Shown: piece after piece, positions 6,465-15,400 of the stretch
How positions within the stretch are numbered: position 1 is the stretch's first letter
How the letters are laid out: each line of letters starts with the position of its first letter
From: CAYOXM01 sp964407925
GTDB taxonomy: Bacteria > Patescibacteriota > Patescibacteriia > SG8-24
Length of the DNA stretch: 18,550 nucleotides
Direction: 5' to 3'
Assembly: GCA_964407925.1 (NCBI GenBank)
Contig: CAYOXM010000023.1
Location: 1-18,550 of the forward strand
Made by a program: the position numbers and the translations under genes
Notes under the pieces: model-generated
Database searches by the model: none
What the model was told of the DNA's origin: nothing
Seen by the model: the letters and a program-made list of their open reading frames with translations, nothing else

Positions 6465-9029
6465 TCAGCGTGCCTCCGCATTGACCGTGAACGTCATGTC
6501 ACTCCGCAATTCCGCGGAGGCGTTCAAGCGGCCCCGTTCGTCTTCGGTCCGCGCGGGCGACTGGCTGGCGACGTAGTAGCCGCGCGGCAGGTCGACGCTC
6601 GAGGTGAACGCGGCGGGATTGGCGCCGGACTGCTTTTGCACGGTAAGCACGTAGTCGAGGTGCGTCACGGGACCGTCGCCGAGACGTTCGTACAACGACG
6701 AGAGCCGTCCGCGGTCCTCCTCGGTGATGCGTACGGTGCCGGGCGGGAGCTGGTAGACGACGGTGACGACGCTCGTCTGGCCCGGGTCGGTTTGGATCCA
6801 GTTGCCGAAGACGGTCTTGCCCGATTCTTCCGAAACGCGCGTTCCGGAAGCGCGGTCGGTCCGCGAACCGCGCTCCTGCTCGGCGATCGCCGCATCCTCA
6901 CCGACGTCCTCGGGGGCGATCTTGAAAAGTTTCGGATCCGGCGGGGCGAACCCGCTCGCCTCGACGAGCGTGCTTCCTTTCGGGACGTAGAAACGCACGT
7001 AATCGACGTTCCTGACGCCGCTGAAGAGCGCGCCCTTCTGCCCTCCGTGCGTCCGTTTCAACGTGAGGGTGACGATCGCGGTGCCGTCAGGAAGCACTTT
7101 CGCCGAATGCTCGATGTCGTCTTTCATCGCGAGGTCGGTTTTCTGGCCGGCGATGTTCGTATGCACGACGTACAGGTAGTCGCCGGCGGTCTGGCGGATC
7201 TCGCCGCCCCAGCCGAGCGCGGCGATGCGCGCCTGCGTGTCCTCGTCGGAGAACCAGAACTGCAGGTCCTTTTGGGCGAGCGCCTGTTCGAGGGAACCTG
7301 CCAGCTTCACCATCGTTTCGCGGTCGGCGTCGATGACGCGCTGGAGCACTTTCGGCGCAAGGTCGCCGATGAACTTTTTCGGCTTGTTTTCCTCCTTGTC
7401 GTAGTCGAGCTCGACCTCCTTCTGCGTCTCGAAGAAGAAGTTTTGGCTCGTGATCACTTTATCGTACTCGGGCATCTCGACGGGGCCGATCGCCGCGAGC
7501 AGTTTTTCCATGAGCGTCGCGTTGACGGCGATGACGCCGTCGACGGACGGCCCGCCCGCCTTGCCGTAGAAAAGCGAGAGCTGGCGCGCCGAAGCGGGGA
7601 AGTCCGGATACCAGTTCGCGTCCTGGAATTCCCAGCGCGGGTTGATCAGGTGGAGCGGTTGCGGCGAACTCAGGCGGAGTGAAAGGCTCCCCTTGAGGTC
7701 GTAGGAGCCGCCGCCGGGGACTTCCATCTTCTCCACCTTGCCGTCTTCGACGTCGACGAGCGCGAAGCTGCCGATGAAGCCGCCGGTCGGCCGGAGTTCG
7801 GCGTTGTTTTGGAAAATGACGAGGTAGCGTTTCGCGCCGTCGGCCCCGAGGATGCCTTCAAGCGCCACCGCCGCGCTCGCGCCGTTCCTCACCGTCATGA
7901 CGAGGCGGGGAAGTTCCTGCTTCGCCGTCGTCAGGTAGCCCCGATAGGACTCAGGTACGGCGTCGACGGATACGCGTCCGACCGCGTCGTTCGCGAGTTC
8001 AAGGTGGGGCATCGCCTCCTCGAGCGAGGCGCGAATGGCGCGGACTTTTTCGATGGGGTCGCCGGCGGCATCGAGCGCGGCAAGGCCGCTCGCGAGGGCC
8101 GCGCCGCCGAGCGCCGCCTCCTTGCCGGTCGCGAGGAGCGGCGCGGCCGCGGTCACGGGGACGTTCGCGGGAAGGATGCCGGACGCGGAGTCGAGCAGCG
8201 TGCCGAGCGCGCCGAGCTCGCGACGCGCGCCGTCGAAATTATCGGCTGCCGCGGCGAACGCCTTCCTCGCGCCGTCGAAATCGCGCGCCTTCGCCGAGTC
8301 GCCGGCGGCCTTGAGCAGGCTGACGCCGCGCAGGCTCTGATCGAGCACGAGCTGCTTTTCGGCGCTCAGGCCGCCGAACGAGCTGTAGGCGCCGAACGGA
8401 AGGACGAAGAGCAATGCGGCCGCCGCGAAACCTGCGGCATTGCGCTGCCAGGCGGGAGCGAGCGCCAGGGAAAAACGGAAAAGCGGTTTCTTTTCGGGGA
8501 GCTTCGCGACGAAAACGTCGAACGCCGACCGTTCCTCGTCCTCTTCGACCGCGGCGAGGGGGAGGACGGGCAGGAATCCGGGCGCGGCGACGGTCGCCGT
8601 CTCCTTTCCTGAGGCGATCCGGCTGAAGGGGCTGATCGCGACGCGCCAAACGACGACCGCGGCGAGGTGCAGCAGCGTGAGCACCGTGAGGTCGGCAAGC
8701 GGGTGTTCGCGGAAAAAGCGCACGACGGTCATCGCGACCGCCTGGCCCATCGTCTTGGCGGACGCGGGCGGGAAATCCTTCCAGCCGCGCTGGCGGATGG
8801 AAACGGTGCGGACGCGAAGGTCGTGCAGGTGGATGCGCTCGTCCAGCAGCTGCCGGAATCGCGCCCACGCGCCGCGGGGTATCGCCGCCGTCCGTGCGGC
8901 CTTGGCAACGGTTTCCGCGCGCGACGACTTGAGGTCGAGCGTGTGCGGCGACGCGGGAATGCCGCGGCGCTGGTGCGCTACGGTCTTTACGGCGATTTCG
9001 TGGATTTTCCCGGGAGCGGTTTTTTGCAT
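6465..9029 (-). CDS. DUF4012-domain membrane protein
   Basis: An 854-residue protein with about 110 basic N-terminal residues and a membrane helix at about 110-132 (LTVLTLLHLAAVVVWRVAI). A loop of about 60 residues leads to a second helix at about 196-217 (AAGFAAAALLFVLPFGAYSSF). An Ala-rich helical region (about 220-380) precedes the DUF4012 core, whose signature FQNNAELRPTGGFIGS starts near residue 403. WYPDFPASARQLSLFY and DGVIAVN follow. DUF4012 proteins occur in Gram-positives and Patescibacteria, often beside glycosyltransferases or exopolysaccharide genes; their biochemical role is not established. ATG 9029 is chosen because it falls 8 bp after the glycosyltransferase stop. The frame stays open to 9284, but that would overlap the upstream gene. 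ATG 8750 is a shorter alternative. The domain is sure; the start is less so. Confidence 0.88.
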   Translation of the reverse strand: MQKTAPGKIHEIAVKTVAHQRRGIPASPHTLDLKSSRAETVAKAARTAAIPRGAWARFRQLLDERIHLHDLRVRTVSIRQRGWKDFPPASAKTMGQAVAMTVVRFFREHPLADLTVLTLLHLAAVVVWRVAISPFSRIASGKETATVAAPGFLPVLPLAAVEEDEERSAFDVFVAKLPEKKPLFRFSLALAPAWQRNAAGFAAAALLFVLPFGAYSSFGGLSAEKQLVLDQSLRGVSLLKAAGDSAKARDFDGARKAFAAAADNFDGARRELGALGTLLDSASGILPANVPVTAAAPLLATGKEAALGGAALASGLAALDAAGDPIEKVRAIRASLEEAMPHLELANDAVGRVSVDAVPESYRGYLTTAKQELPRLVMTVRNGASAAVALEGILGADGAKRYLVIFQNNAELRPTGGFIGSFALVDVEDGKVEKMEVPGGGSYDLKGSLSLRLSSPQPLHLINPRWEFQDANWYPDFPASARQLSLFYGKAGGPSVDGVIAVNATLMEKLLAAIGPVEMPEYDKVITSQNFFFETQKEVELDYDKEENKPKKFIGDLAPKVLQRVIDADRETMVKLAGSLEQALAQKDLQFWFSDEDTQARIAALGWGGEIRQTAGDYLYVVHTNIAGQKTDLAMKDDIEHSAKVLPDGTAIVTLTLKRTHGGQKGALFSGVRNVDYVRFYVPKGSTLVEASGFAPPDPKLFKIAPEDVGEDAAIAEQERGSRTDRASGTRVSEESGKTVFGNWIQTDPGQTSVVTVVYQLPPGTVRITEEDRGRLSSLYERLGDGPVTHLDYVLTVQKQSGANPAAFTSSVDLPRGYYVASQSPARTEDERGRLNASAELRSDMTFTVNAEAR

Positions 9030-9037
9030 GGATGTCG

Positions 9038-10171
9038 TCAGCCGCGGCGCAAGGCGCGCTCGTAGGCTTTTCTCGTTTCCGTCGCGCAGGCGTTCCAGTC
9101 GAAGCGTGCGGCGTTCGTGCGTCCTTTCGCGACCAGCCATTCGCGGAGCGCGGGTTCCTTCGTCATCCGCTCGAGCGCGTCGGCGATCTTCTCGGGATCG
9201 TTCGGGTCGAAGTACAGCGCCGCGTCGCCGAGGATTTCCGGCAGGCAGGACGCGTTCGACGAAGCGACGGGAAGGCCCTTGCACATCGCCTCGAGCGGCG
9301 GGAGGCCGAAACCTTCGCAGAGCGAAGGGAAGACGTAGGACTCCGCGCGGCCGTAGAGCACTGCGAGTTCCTCGTCGGTCGCGTGACCGAAGAACGTCAC
9401 GGCGTCGTTCATCCCGCGCCTGCGCGCCTCTTCGGCGAGCCGCCCGTAAAAGTAATCGGGCGCGCCGACCAGCACGAGCCGGTGTCCGGCATGGCCGCGC
9501 TTGCGGAACAGGGCGAACGCTTCGATGAGCCTTTCAAGGTTCTTGTGCGGATACGCGTTGCCGACGTACAGGACGAACGGCTGGTCGACCGTCTCCGCGC
9601 GCGGCGCTTGCTGCGGTGCGGCGTCGCGGAACGCGGTCGCGCAGGCCTCGTACGTGACGGCGATTTCCTTCTTCGCCGCGACGGGGAAGCGCGACAGGAT
9701 TTCTTTCTTCGTGCATTCCGACACCGTGACGATGATCTGGGCGTCACGCACCGCGCGGCCGATGGCGAGGCGGTAGAGCGCGTACTTCACCGCGTACTTC
9801 AGCGGACCGAGCGTCGTCGCCCGCGTCGTCGGGTGCGACAGCAGGATGAGGTCGTGAATGGTCACGACGTACGGCCTGCGGTAGAAGTACGGCACGTTGA
9901 AGTGCGGGAAGTGCACCAGGTCGAGGCGGTGCTTCTTCAGGAATGCGGGGTAAAGGACCTGCTCGCGCCACGTGTACCAAGGGAACTCGGCGAGGACTTT
10001 CGTGAACCGCGGGTTCTTCGGAACGTACTCGTCGAAGTTCGCCTTGCGGAGAAAGATGACGTAGTCGTCATCCGTGACCTGTTTCTCGAGGTGGGAAATC
10101 AGCTCGCTCGTGTACCGTCCGAGCCCCTTGCCGATGCTCCCGTAAAAGCGTGCGTCGATGCCGATACGCAT
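9038..10171 (-). CDS. GT4-family (GT-B fold) glycosyltransferase
   Basis: Transfers a sugar from an activated nucleotide donor to an envelope acceptor, probably on the cytoplasmic face of the membrane. The 377-residue length is typical. The N-terminal Rossmann half starts MRIGIDARFYGSIGKGLGRYTSEL, the glycine-rich acceptor-side pattern of this family, and includes VVTIHDLILLSHP. The C-terminal donor half has YVGNAYPHKNLERLIEAF (about 198-215), RLVLVGAPD, VTFFGHATDEELAVLY and the diagnostic E-x7-E motif EGFGLPPLE (E286 and E294). There is no membrane segment. It is the first gene of the operon, starting about 65 bp downstream of an extended -10 promoter. Relatives include mannosyl- and rhamnosyltransferases; the sugar cannot be told from sequence. 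Confidence 0.93.
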   Translation of the reverse strand: MRIGIDARFYGSIGKGLGRYTSELISHLEKQVTDDDYVIFLRKANFDEYVPKNPRFTKVLAEFPWYTWREQVLYPAFLKKHRLDLVHFPHFNVPYFYRRPYVVTIHDLILLSHPTTRATTLGPLKYAVKYALYRLAIGRAVRDAQIIVTVSECTKKEILSRFPVAAKKEIAVTYEACATAFRDAAPQQAPRAETVDQPFVLYVGNAYPHKNLERLIEAFALFRKRGHAGHRLVLVGAPDYFYGRLAEEARRRGMNDAVTFFGHATDEELAVLYGRAESYVFPSLCEGFGLPPLEAMCKGLPVASSNASCLPEILGDAALYFDPNDPEKIADALERMTKEPALREWLVAKGRTNAARFDWNACATETRKAYERALRRG

Positions 10172-10234
10172 TGAGATTCAGGTTGCCTTTTTCATCAAAA
10201 ATCCGCGGAAAAATCGGGTGGCGACTACGTGTCG

Positions 10235-10243
10235 ATTATAACA
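10235..10243 (-). promoter_or_regulatory. Extended -10 promoter of the GT4-DUF4012-DUF11 operon
   Basis: On the minus strand TGTTATAAT is a perfect TGn-TATAAT extended -10. No good -35 exists at 17-18 bases (the best is TGGAAG). The predicted start near 10228 leaves a leader of about 57 bases. It is divergent from the glmS promoter across the same 191-bp gap. Confidence 0.7.
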
Positions 10244-10294
10244 GATGTAAGGGACCGCCTTCCACGAAAGTTGTCCCCAGCCTTATTTCGGGTG

Positions 10295-10323
10295 TTTACC
10301 TTCGGTGGGGCGCGTGTTCTAAT
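10295..10323 (+). promoter_or_regulatory. Promoter of glmS with extended -10
   Basis: TTTACC (10295-10300, 4 of 6 consensus), a 17-base spacer, then TCTAAT (10318-10323, 5 of 6) preceded by TGT. The predicted start near 10330 leaves a leader of about 33 bases, too short for a riboswitch or the glmS ribozyme. Confidence 0.65.
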
Positions 10324-10362
10324 GGAAAAAAGGCCTGATTTAAGGCGGAATTCGTTTGCACT

Positions 10363-12201
10363 ATGTGCGGCATTGTCGGTTACGTCGGATCGCGGCGCGC
10401 GGAGGACGTCCTCGTCGAGGGCCTCCGTCGTCTTGAGTATCGCGGGTACGACTCCGCTGGCGTCGCGACGATCCACGAAAACGACCTGAAGTCGGTAAAG
10501 TCGGTCGGGCGCGTGATGCTCCTTGCGGACGCGCTCGCGCGCACGCCGCTCAACGGTTCCGTCGGCATCGCGCACACGCGGTGGGCGACGCACGGCGAAC
10601 CGACGAACGCGAACGCGCATCCGCATCTCGACTGCCGCGGCACGGTCGCCGTGGTGCATAACGGCATCATCGAAAACCATGAGGCGCTGAAGCGCGAACT
10701 GATGAGCAGGGGTCACCAGTTCCGGTCGGAGACGGACACCGAAGTCATCGCGCACCTCATTGAAGAGCATCGGCAACGGGGGTCTTTTGAAGACGCTTTT
10801 TTCGCTGCAATAAGCCAATTAACAGGTACGTTCGGCATTGCTGCGGTAGCGGCCGGCGAGCCGCGGAAAATCTTTGCGGCACGGCGGGGGAGCCCCCTCG
10901 TCGTCGGCCTGGGGCAGAAGCGCGACGAGTTTTTTCTTGCCTCGGACCCGTCGGCGATTCTCGCGTACACGCGTGACGTCATTTACCTCGATGACGACGA
11001 GGCGGTCATCCTTTCGGACGCCGGCGTCGTGACGACGACGCTCGAGCGTGCGCGCAAGGAGAAGAAGATCGAGAAAATCGAATGGAGCATCGAAGAGATC
11101 GAGCGCGGACGGTTCCCCCACTTCATGCTGAAAGAGATTTTCGAACAGCCGGAGGTCGTGCGCAGCGCGACGCGCGGGCGCATCGACCTCGCGAACGGGA
11201 ATGCGGTGCTCGGCGGCCTGCGTGACGTCGCCGAACGGCTGCGAGACGTCGAGCGCCTCACCGTCGTCGCGTGCGGCTCCGCGTACCTCGCCGGAGCGAT
11301 CGGCGAGTACATGCTCGAAGAGTACGCCGACATCCCGACGGAAACGGAAATCGGATCGGAGTACCGCTATCGCAAACCGATCATCGATCCGAAACGCGAA
11401 GCGGTGATCGCGGTGTCGCAAAGCGGCGAGACCGCGGACACGCTCGGCGCGCTCCGCGAGGCGAAGGGCAAGGGCGCGCTCGCGCTCGGCGTCGTGAACG
11501 TCGTCGGATCGACGGTCGCCCGCGAGACGGACGCGGGCGTGTACACGCATGCGGGTCCGGAAATCGCGGTCGCTTCGACTAAGGCTTTTTTGGCTCAAGT
11601 CAGCGTATTTTCGCTCATCACGCTTTTCCTCGGACGACAGCGGCGGATGTCGCAGGCTACCGGCGTGCGCATCGCGGAAGAGCTCTTGTCGCTGCCGAAA
11701 AAAATCGAACGCATCCTCGAGCAGAACGACCGCATCAAGTCGCTCGCGCGGAAGTACGCGCACTACACGAGCGCGCTCTATCTCGGAAGAAAATACAACG
11801 CCGCGGTCGCGAACGAGGGCGCGTTGAAACTGAAAGAGATCGCGTACGTGCACGCGGAAGGATACGCGGCAGGGGAGATGAAGCACGGTCCGATCGCGCT
11901 GCTCGACACGTCGTTCCCCGTCATCGCCATCGCGACGAAGGACAGCGTGTACGAGAAGATGCGGTCGAACATCGAGGAGGCGCGTGCGCGACGCGCTCCG
12001 GTGCTCGCGCTTGCGAGCGAGGGCGACGAGGAAATCCTCCGCGTTGCCGACGACGTCATCTACGTCCCGCGTACCATTGAGATGCTCTCGCCAATTTTGA
12101 ACGTCATTCCGCTCCAGCTGTTCGCGTACCATGTCGCGGTCGCGCGCGGGTTCGATCCGGACAAGCCGCGAAACTTGGCAAAATCGGTCACGGTGGAATG
12201 A
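10363..12201 (+). CDS. glmS: Glutamine--fructose-6-phosphate aminotransferase (isomerizing)
   Basis: Makes glucosamine-6-phosphate from fructose-6-phosphate and glutamine, the first step to UDP-GlcNAc for peptidoglycan and surface glycans; cytoplasmic. The 612-residue length is full size. The N-terminal Ntn glutaminase domain (about 1-225) begins MCGIVGYVGS, and Cys2 becomes the nucleophile once Met is removed. It carries RRLEYRGYDSAG, HTRWATHGEPTNANAHPH and VVHNGIIENH. A first SIS domain (about 285-430) has ACGSAYLAGAI and SQSGETADT. A second (about 455-590) has YLGRKYNAAVANEGALKLKE and the sugar-site stretch EGYAAGEMKHGPIALLD. The conserved tail LAKSVTVE closes the active site. The only ribosome-binding candidate, AAGGCGG, is about 14 bases upstream and weak. 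It has its own promoter and terminator. No key residue is missing. Confidence 0.97.
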   Translation: MCGIVGYVGSRRAEDVLVEGLRRLEYRGYDSAGVATIHENDLKSVKSVGRVMLLADALARTPLNGSVGIAHTRWATHGEPTNANAHPHLDCRGTVAVVHNGIIENHEALKRELMSRGHQFRSETDTEVIAHLIEEHRQRGSFEDAFFAAISQLTGTFGIAAVAAGEPRKIFAARRGSPLVVGLGQKRDEFFLASDPSAILAYTRDVIYLDDDEAVILSDAGVVTTTLERARKEKKIEKIEWSIEEIERGRFPHFMLKEIFEQPEVVRSATRGRIDLANGNAVLGGLRDVAERLRDVERLTVVACGSAYLAGAIGEYMLEEYADIPTETEIGSEYRYRKPIIDPKREAVIAVSQSGETADTLGALREAKGKGALALGVVNVVGSTVARETDAGVYTHAGPEIAVASTKAFLAQVSVFSLITLFLGRQRRMSQATGVRIAEELLSLPKKIERILEQNDRIKSLARKYAHYTSALYLGRKYNAAVANEGALKLKEIAYVHAEGYAAGEMKHGPIALLDTSFPVIAIATKDSVYEKMRSNIEEARARRAPVLALASEGDEEILRVADDVIYVPRTIEMLSPILNVIPLQLFAYHVAVARGFDPDKPRNLAKSVTVE

Positions 12202-12227
12202 CGCTTCGTTGAGCGAAAAAAGTGGAT

Positions 12228-12256
12228 AAAGAGGCTATGAATAAGCCTCTTTTTTT
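12228..12256 (+). terminator. Rho-independent terminator after glmS
   Basis: AAAGAGGCT (12228-12236) pairs perfectly with AGCCTCTTT (12244-12252) around a seven-base loop, followed by a run of seven T. The T-tract runs straight into the next promoter's -10 element. Confidence 0.9.
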
Positions 12257-12264
12257 GTTATAAT
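12256..12264 (+). promoter_or_regulatory. Extended -10 promoter of the giant surface-protein gene
   Basis: TGTTATAAT is identical to the -10 of the glycosyltransferase operon on the other strand. No recognisable -35 lies 17-18 bases upstream, where the glmS terminator stem sits. The predicted start near 12271 leaves an A-rich leader of about 39 bases. Confidence 0.65.
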
Positions 12265-12296
12265 GAGTAAAGAGCAAAAAAGGAAACAAAAAAGAG

Positions 12297-12305
12297 TTAT
12301 CCACA
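12297..12305 (+). other. Perfect DnaA-box sequence in the leader of the giant gene
   Basis: TTATCCACA matches the consensus high-affinity DnaA box exactly and ends four bases before ATG 12310. Its last six bases (TCCACA, 12300-12305) also pair with TGTGGA (12314-12319), making a 6-bp hairpin with the start codon in its loop. A single box is not an origin. About 0.14 exact matches are expected by chance in a window this long if bases are equal, so chance is possible. Confidence 0.35.
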
Positions 12306-12309
12306 GAAA

Positions 12310-12489
12310 ATGATGTGGAGGAAAAAGCGCCATTTTTCGCGTAATTATGCCATCCGCAAGCGCTCGGCTGGCTTTTTTGTTTCCTTGGCGAACATTCTGC
12401 CGCACCGTCACCGCCGCCGGCTTTATACCTCCGGTTCGGTCCTGTTCCTCGTCATCGGACTTTTCCTGCCATTCTTTCCGGTTAGCGCG
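12310..12489 (+). other. Extended, Arg-rich signal sequence (60 codons)
   Basis: Residues 1-42 are strongly basic (KKRHFSRNYAIRKR, then PHRHRRR). Residues about 43-57 are hydrophobic (SVLFLVIGLFLPFFP), and VSA at 58-60 gives a signal-peptidase I site before TTC. The n-region is much longer than usual, recalling the extended signal peptides of large secreted adhesins. No lipobox is seen. Confidence 0.7.
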
Positions 12490-15400
12490 ACCACCTGCGC
12501 CACCTCGGGGAGCAACGTCACGATCGGCACGAGCTGCACCTTCGACGCGGGGACGTACACGTTCACGGGGACGCTCACCATCAGCGGCGGAGTGACCGTG
12601 ACCGCGGCGTCGAACGTCGGTGCGGGGCAGGTGATCATCATTTCCGACAACATCACCGTGAACGGGACGATCAGCGCGAACGGGACGGGAAGCGGCGCGG
12701 GCGCGGGTTCGGGCGCGGGTACCGGTCCCGGTTCGGGCGGCGGCGGCGGTTCGTACGGCGGCACGGGCGGCGGCGGCAACGCTTCGGGCGTCGGCGGTTC
12801 GCCGTACGGTTCCATCACCGCGCCCGTCTCGCTCGGTTCCGGCGGCGGCGAAGCCGGCGGCGGCGCCGGCGGCGGCGCGATCAAATTGGTCACGACGGGC
12901 ACGCTGACCATCGCGGGCACCGTGAGCGCCAACGGCCAGAACATGGTGTCGACCAACGGTGGGGGCGGCTCCGGCGGTTCGGTCTTCATCGATGCCGGCA
13001 CGCTCGCTGGCTCCGGCACGATTACCGCTAACGGCGGAACGGGCGGCTCGGGCTCTGGCGGCGGAGGCGGGGGAGGTCGCATCGCCATCATCAATTACTC
13101 CTCGGGTTCGCCATCGAGCTACACGATTCAGGCGTTCGGCGGCGCGGAAGGGACGAACGACGGCAACAACGACGACGGCGGCGCGGGGACCATCTTCCTC
13201 AAGTCATCGAGCGCGACGAACGGCGACCTCGTCGTAAAAAACAACAACCACGAGGACCTGTTCGACACGACGCAGCTCGCGGGCGTCGATTATTCTTTCG
13301 ACAACGTCACGGTGGCGGACGGCGCGCGGTATTTCGTGCCGAGCACCGCGACGATGACTTTGGCGGCGGGCGGCACGATGACCGGCGGCGGCACGGTGCG
13401 GGGACTCCTCACCATCAATTCCGGCGCGACGTTCACGTCGGGTTCCTCCTCGCTCTCGATTTCCGGGTTCGATTTCGCGAATTACGGCGCCGTCGGGACG
13501 GTGACGAGCCTCTCCATCACCGGTTCGACGTTTTATCATAACGCGTCGACAGGCTCGTTCACGTCGACCCTTTCTTCGCTTACGGTGGGCAGCGGCGCGA
13601 CCTATTCGGTGTCGGGCACGGGGACATTCACCGTGCCGACCATCACCGTCCAGAGCGGCGGCACGCTGACTCATGACGCGAACGGCGCGTCGCAGTCGAA
13701 CGCGCTCGTCATCAGCGCGACGACGGTCGACGTGCAGTCGGGCGGTTCGATCAACGTTTCGGGCAAGGGATACTCGGGAACGAGCGGTACCGGCAACGGT
13801 CCCGGGGGCGCGACCGGTCCCGGTTCCGGCGGCGGCGGCGGCTCACATGGCGGCGTCGGCGGCGGCGGTAATGCCTCGGGAGCGGGAGGGTCGACGTACG
13901 GATCAATCACGTCGCCCGCGACCATCGGTTCGGCCGGCGGCGAAAACGGCATGGCCGGAGGCGGCTACGTGAAGCTTTCGGTTTCCGGGACGCTCACGAT
14001 CAACGGGACGGTGAACGCGAACGGCGGCTCGATGACGACCGGCAACGACGGCGGGGGCGGCGCGGGCGGTTCGGTGTGGGTGGATGCCGCCGGCGCGACG
14101 CTCGCCGGTACGGGTTCGATCACCGCGAGCGGCGGCACGGCGGGCATCGGCGGCAACGGCCGCGGCGGCGGAGGCGGCGGCGGCCGCATCGCCGTGTATT
14201 ACGGCACGACCGCACCGGGCTGGACGTATCAGGCGTACGGCGGCAACGAGGGGCAGAATGACGGTCTTAATGATGACGGCGCCGCAGGCACCATTTACCT
14301 CAAGGCAACGGCTGCGGCGAACGGCGACCTCATCGTGAGGAACAACAATCAGGAGGACACGAACATCACGACGGACCAGGTCGCCGGCGCGACATATACG
14401 TTCGACAACATCACCATCGCCGACGGCGCGCAGTACGTGCTGCCGAACACGACCTCGCTTTCGCTCGCGTCGGGCGGCACGCTCACGGGCGGCGGCACGC
14501 TGCAGTCGTCGGTGACCGTGGCGTCCGGAGCGACGTTCGGGACCGGCGCCGCCACCTTCACGTTCAACGGCATCGACGTCGTGAATAACGGCACCGTCTC
14601 GACCGTTACGAATCTTTCGCTGACCGATTCGACGTTCACGCACAGCGGCAACCTCTCCGCGACCGTCACGTCCATCACGGCGCAATCGACGGGCAACTTC
14701 ATCGCGAACGTGCTTACCGGACTTTCGCTCTCGACCGTCACCGCCCAGAGCGGCGGCACGTTCACGAGCGGCACGACGTCGACCATCCCGATCACGACGC
14801 TCACCGTCCAGAGCGGCGGTACGGTGACGCAGAGCGCCAATACGACGTCAGAAACGGCGAAGCTGTTTATTTCGGCGACGACGGTCGACGTGCAGACCGG
14901 CGGAGCCATCAGCGTGCTCGGCAGGGGGTACTCGACCTGCAACGGTCCGGGCGCGGGCACCGGTCCGGGCTCCGGCGGCGGCGGCGGAGGGTATGCCGGT
15001 TCCGGCGGCGGCGGCAACGCTTCGGGCGTCGGCGGCGGGACGTACGGCTCCGTGACCAATCCGGTGAACAACGGCTCCGGCGGCTGCGAAGGCGGCGGTT
15101 CCAACGGCGGCGGCGCGGTCAAGCTGACCGTCACGGGCACGCTGACCGTTGCCGGCTCGATTAACGCGAACGGTGGCACGCCCACGGGTGACGGCGGCGG
15201 CGGTTCGGGCGGTTCCATCTGGCTCGACGTCGCGGGCGCGACGCTTGTCGGCACGGGTTCCGTGACCGCGAACGGCGGCAGTGGCGGCTCGGGTCGCGGC
15301 GGCGGAGGCGGCGGCGGCCGCATCGCCGTGTTTTACGGTTCATCCGCACCGAGCTGGACATACCAGGCGTACGGCGGTATCGAAGGCACGATTGACGGCA

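Noticed and set aside
6291..7682. 463-residue plus-strand ORF
   Set aside because: It is antisense to the DUF4012 and DUF11-like genes, which have recognisable domains.
9030..9284. N-terminal extension of the DUF4012 ORF to 9284
   Set aside because: It would overlap the end of the glycosyltransferase gene by about 250 bp and reads as an Arg-rich shadow of it.
10324..10362. glmS ribozyme or riboswitch in the glmS leader
   Set aside because: The leader is only about 33 bases from the predicted start and has no long structured element.
12347..12595. Short plus ORF starting at ATG 12347
   Set aside because: It lies in a different frame from the giant ORF, is Arg/Ser-rich and stops early. The overlapping frame has a signal peptide and stays open.
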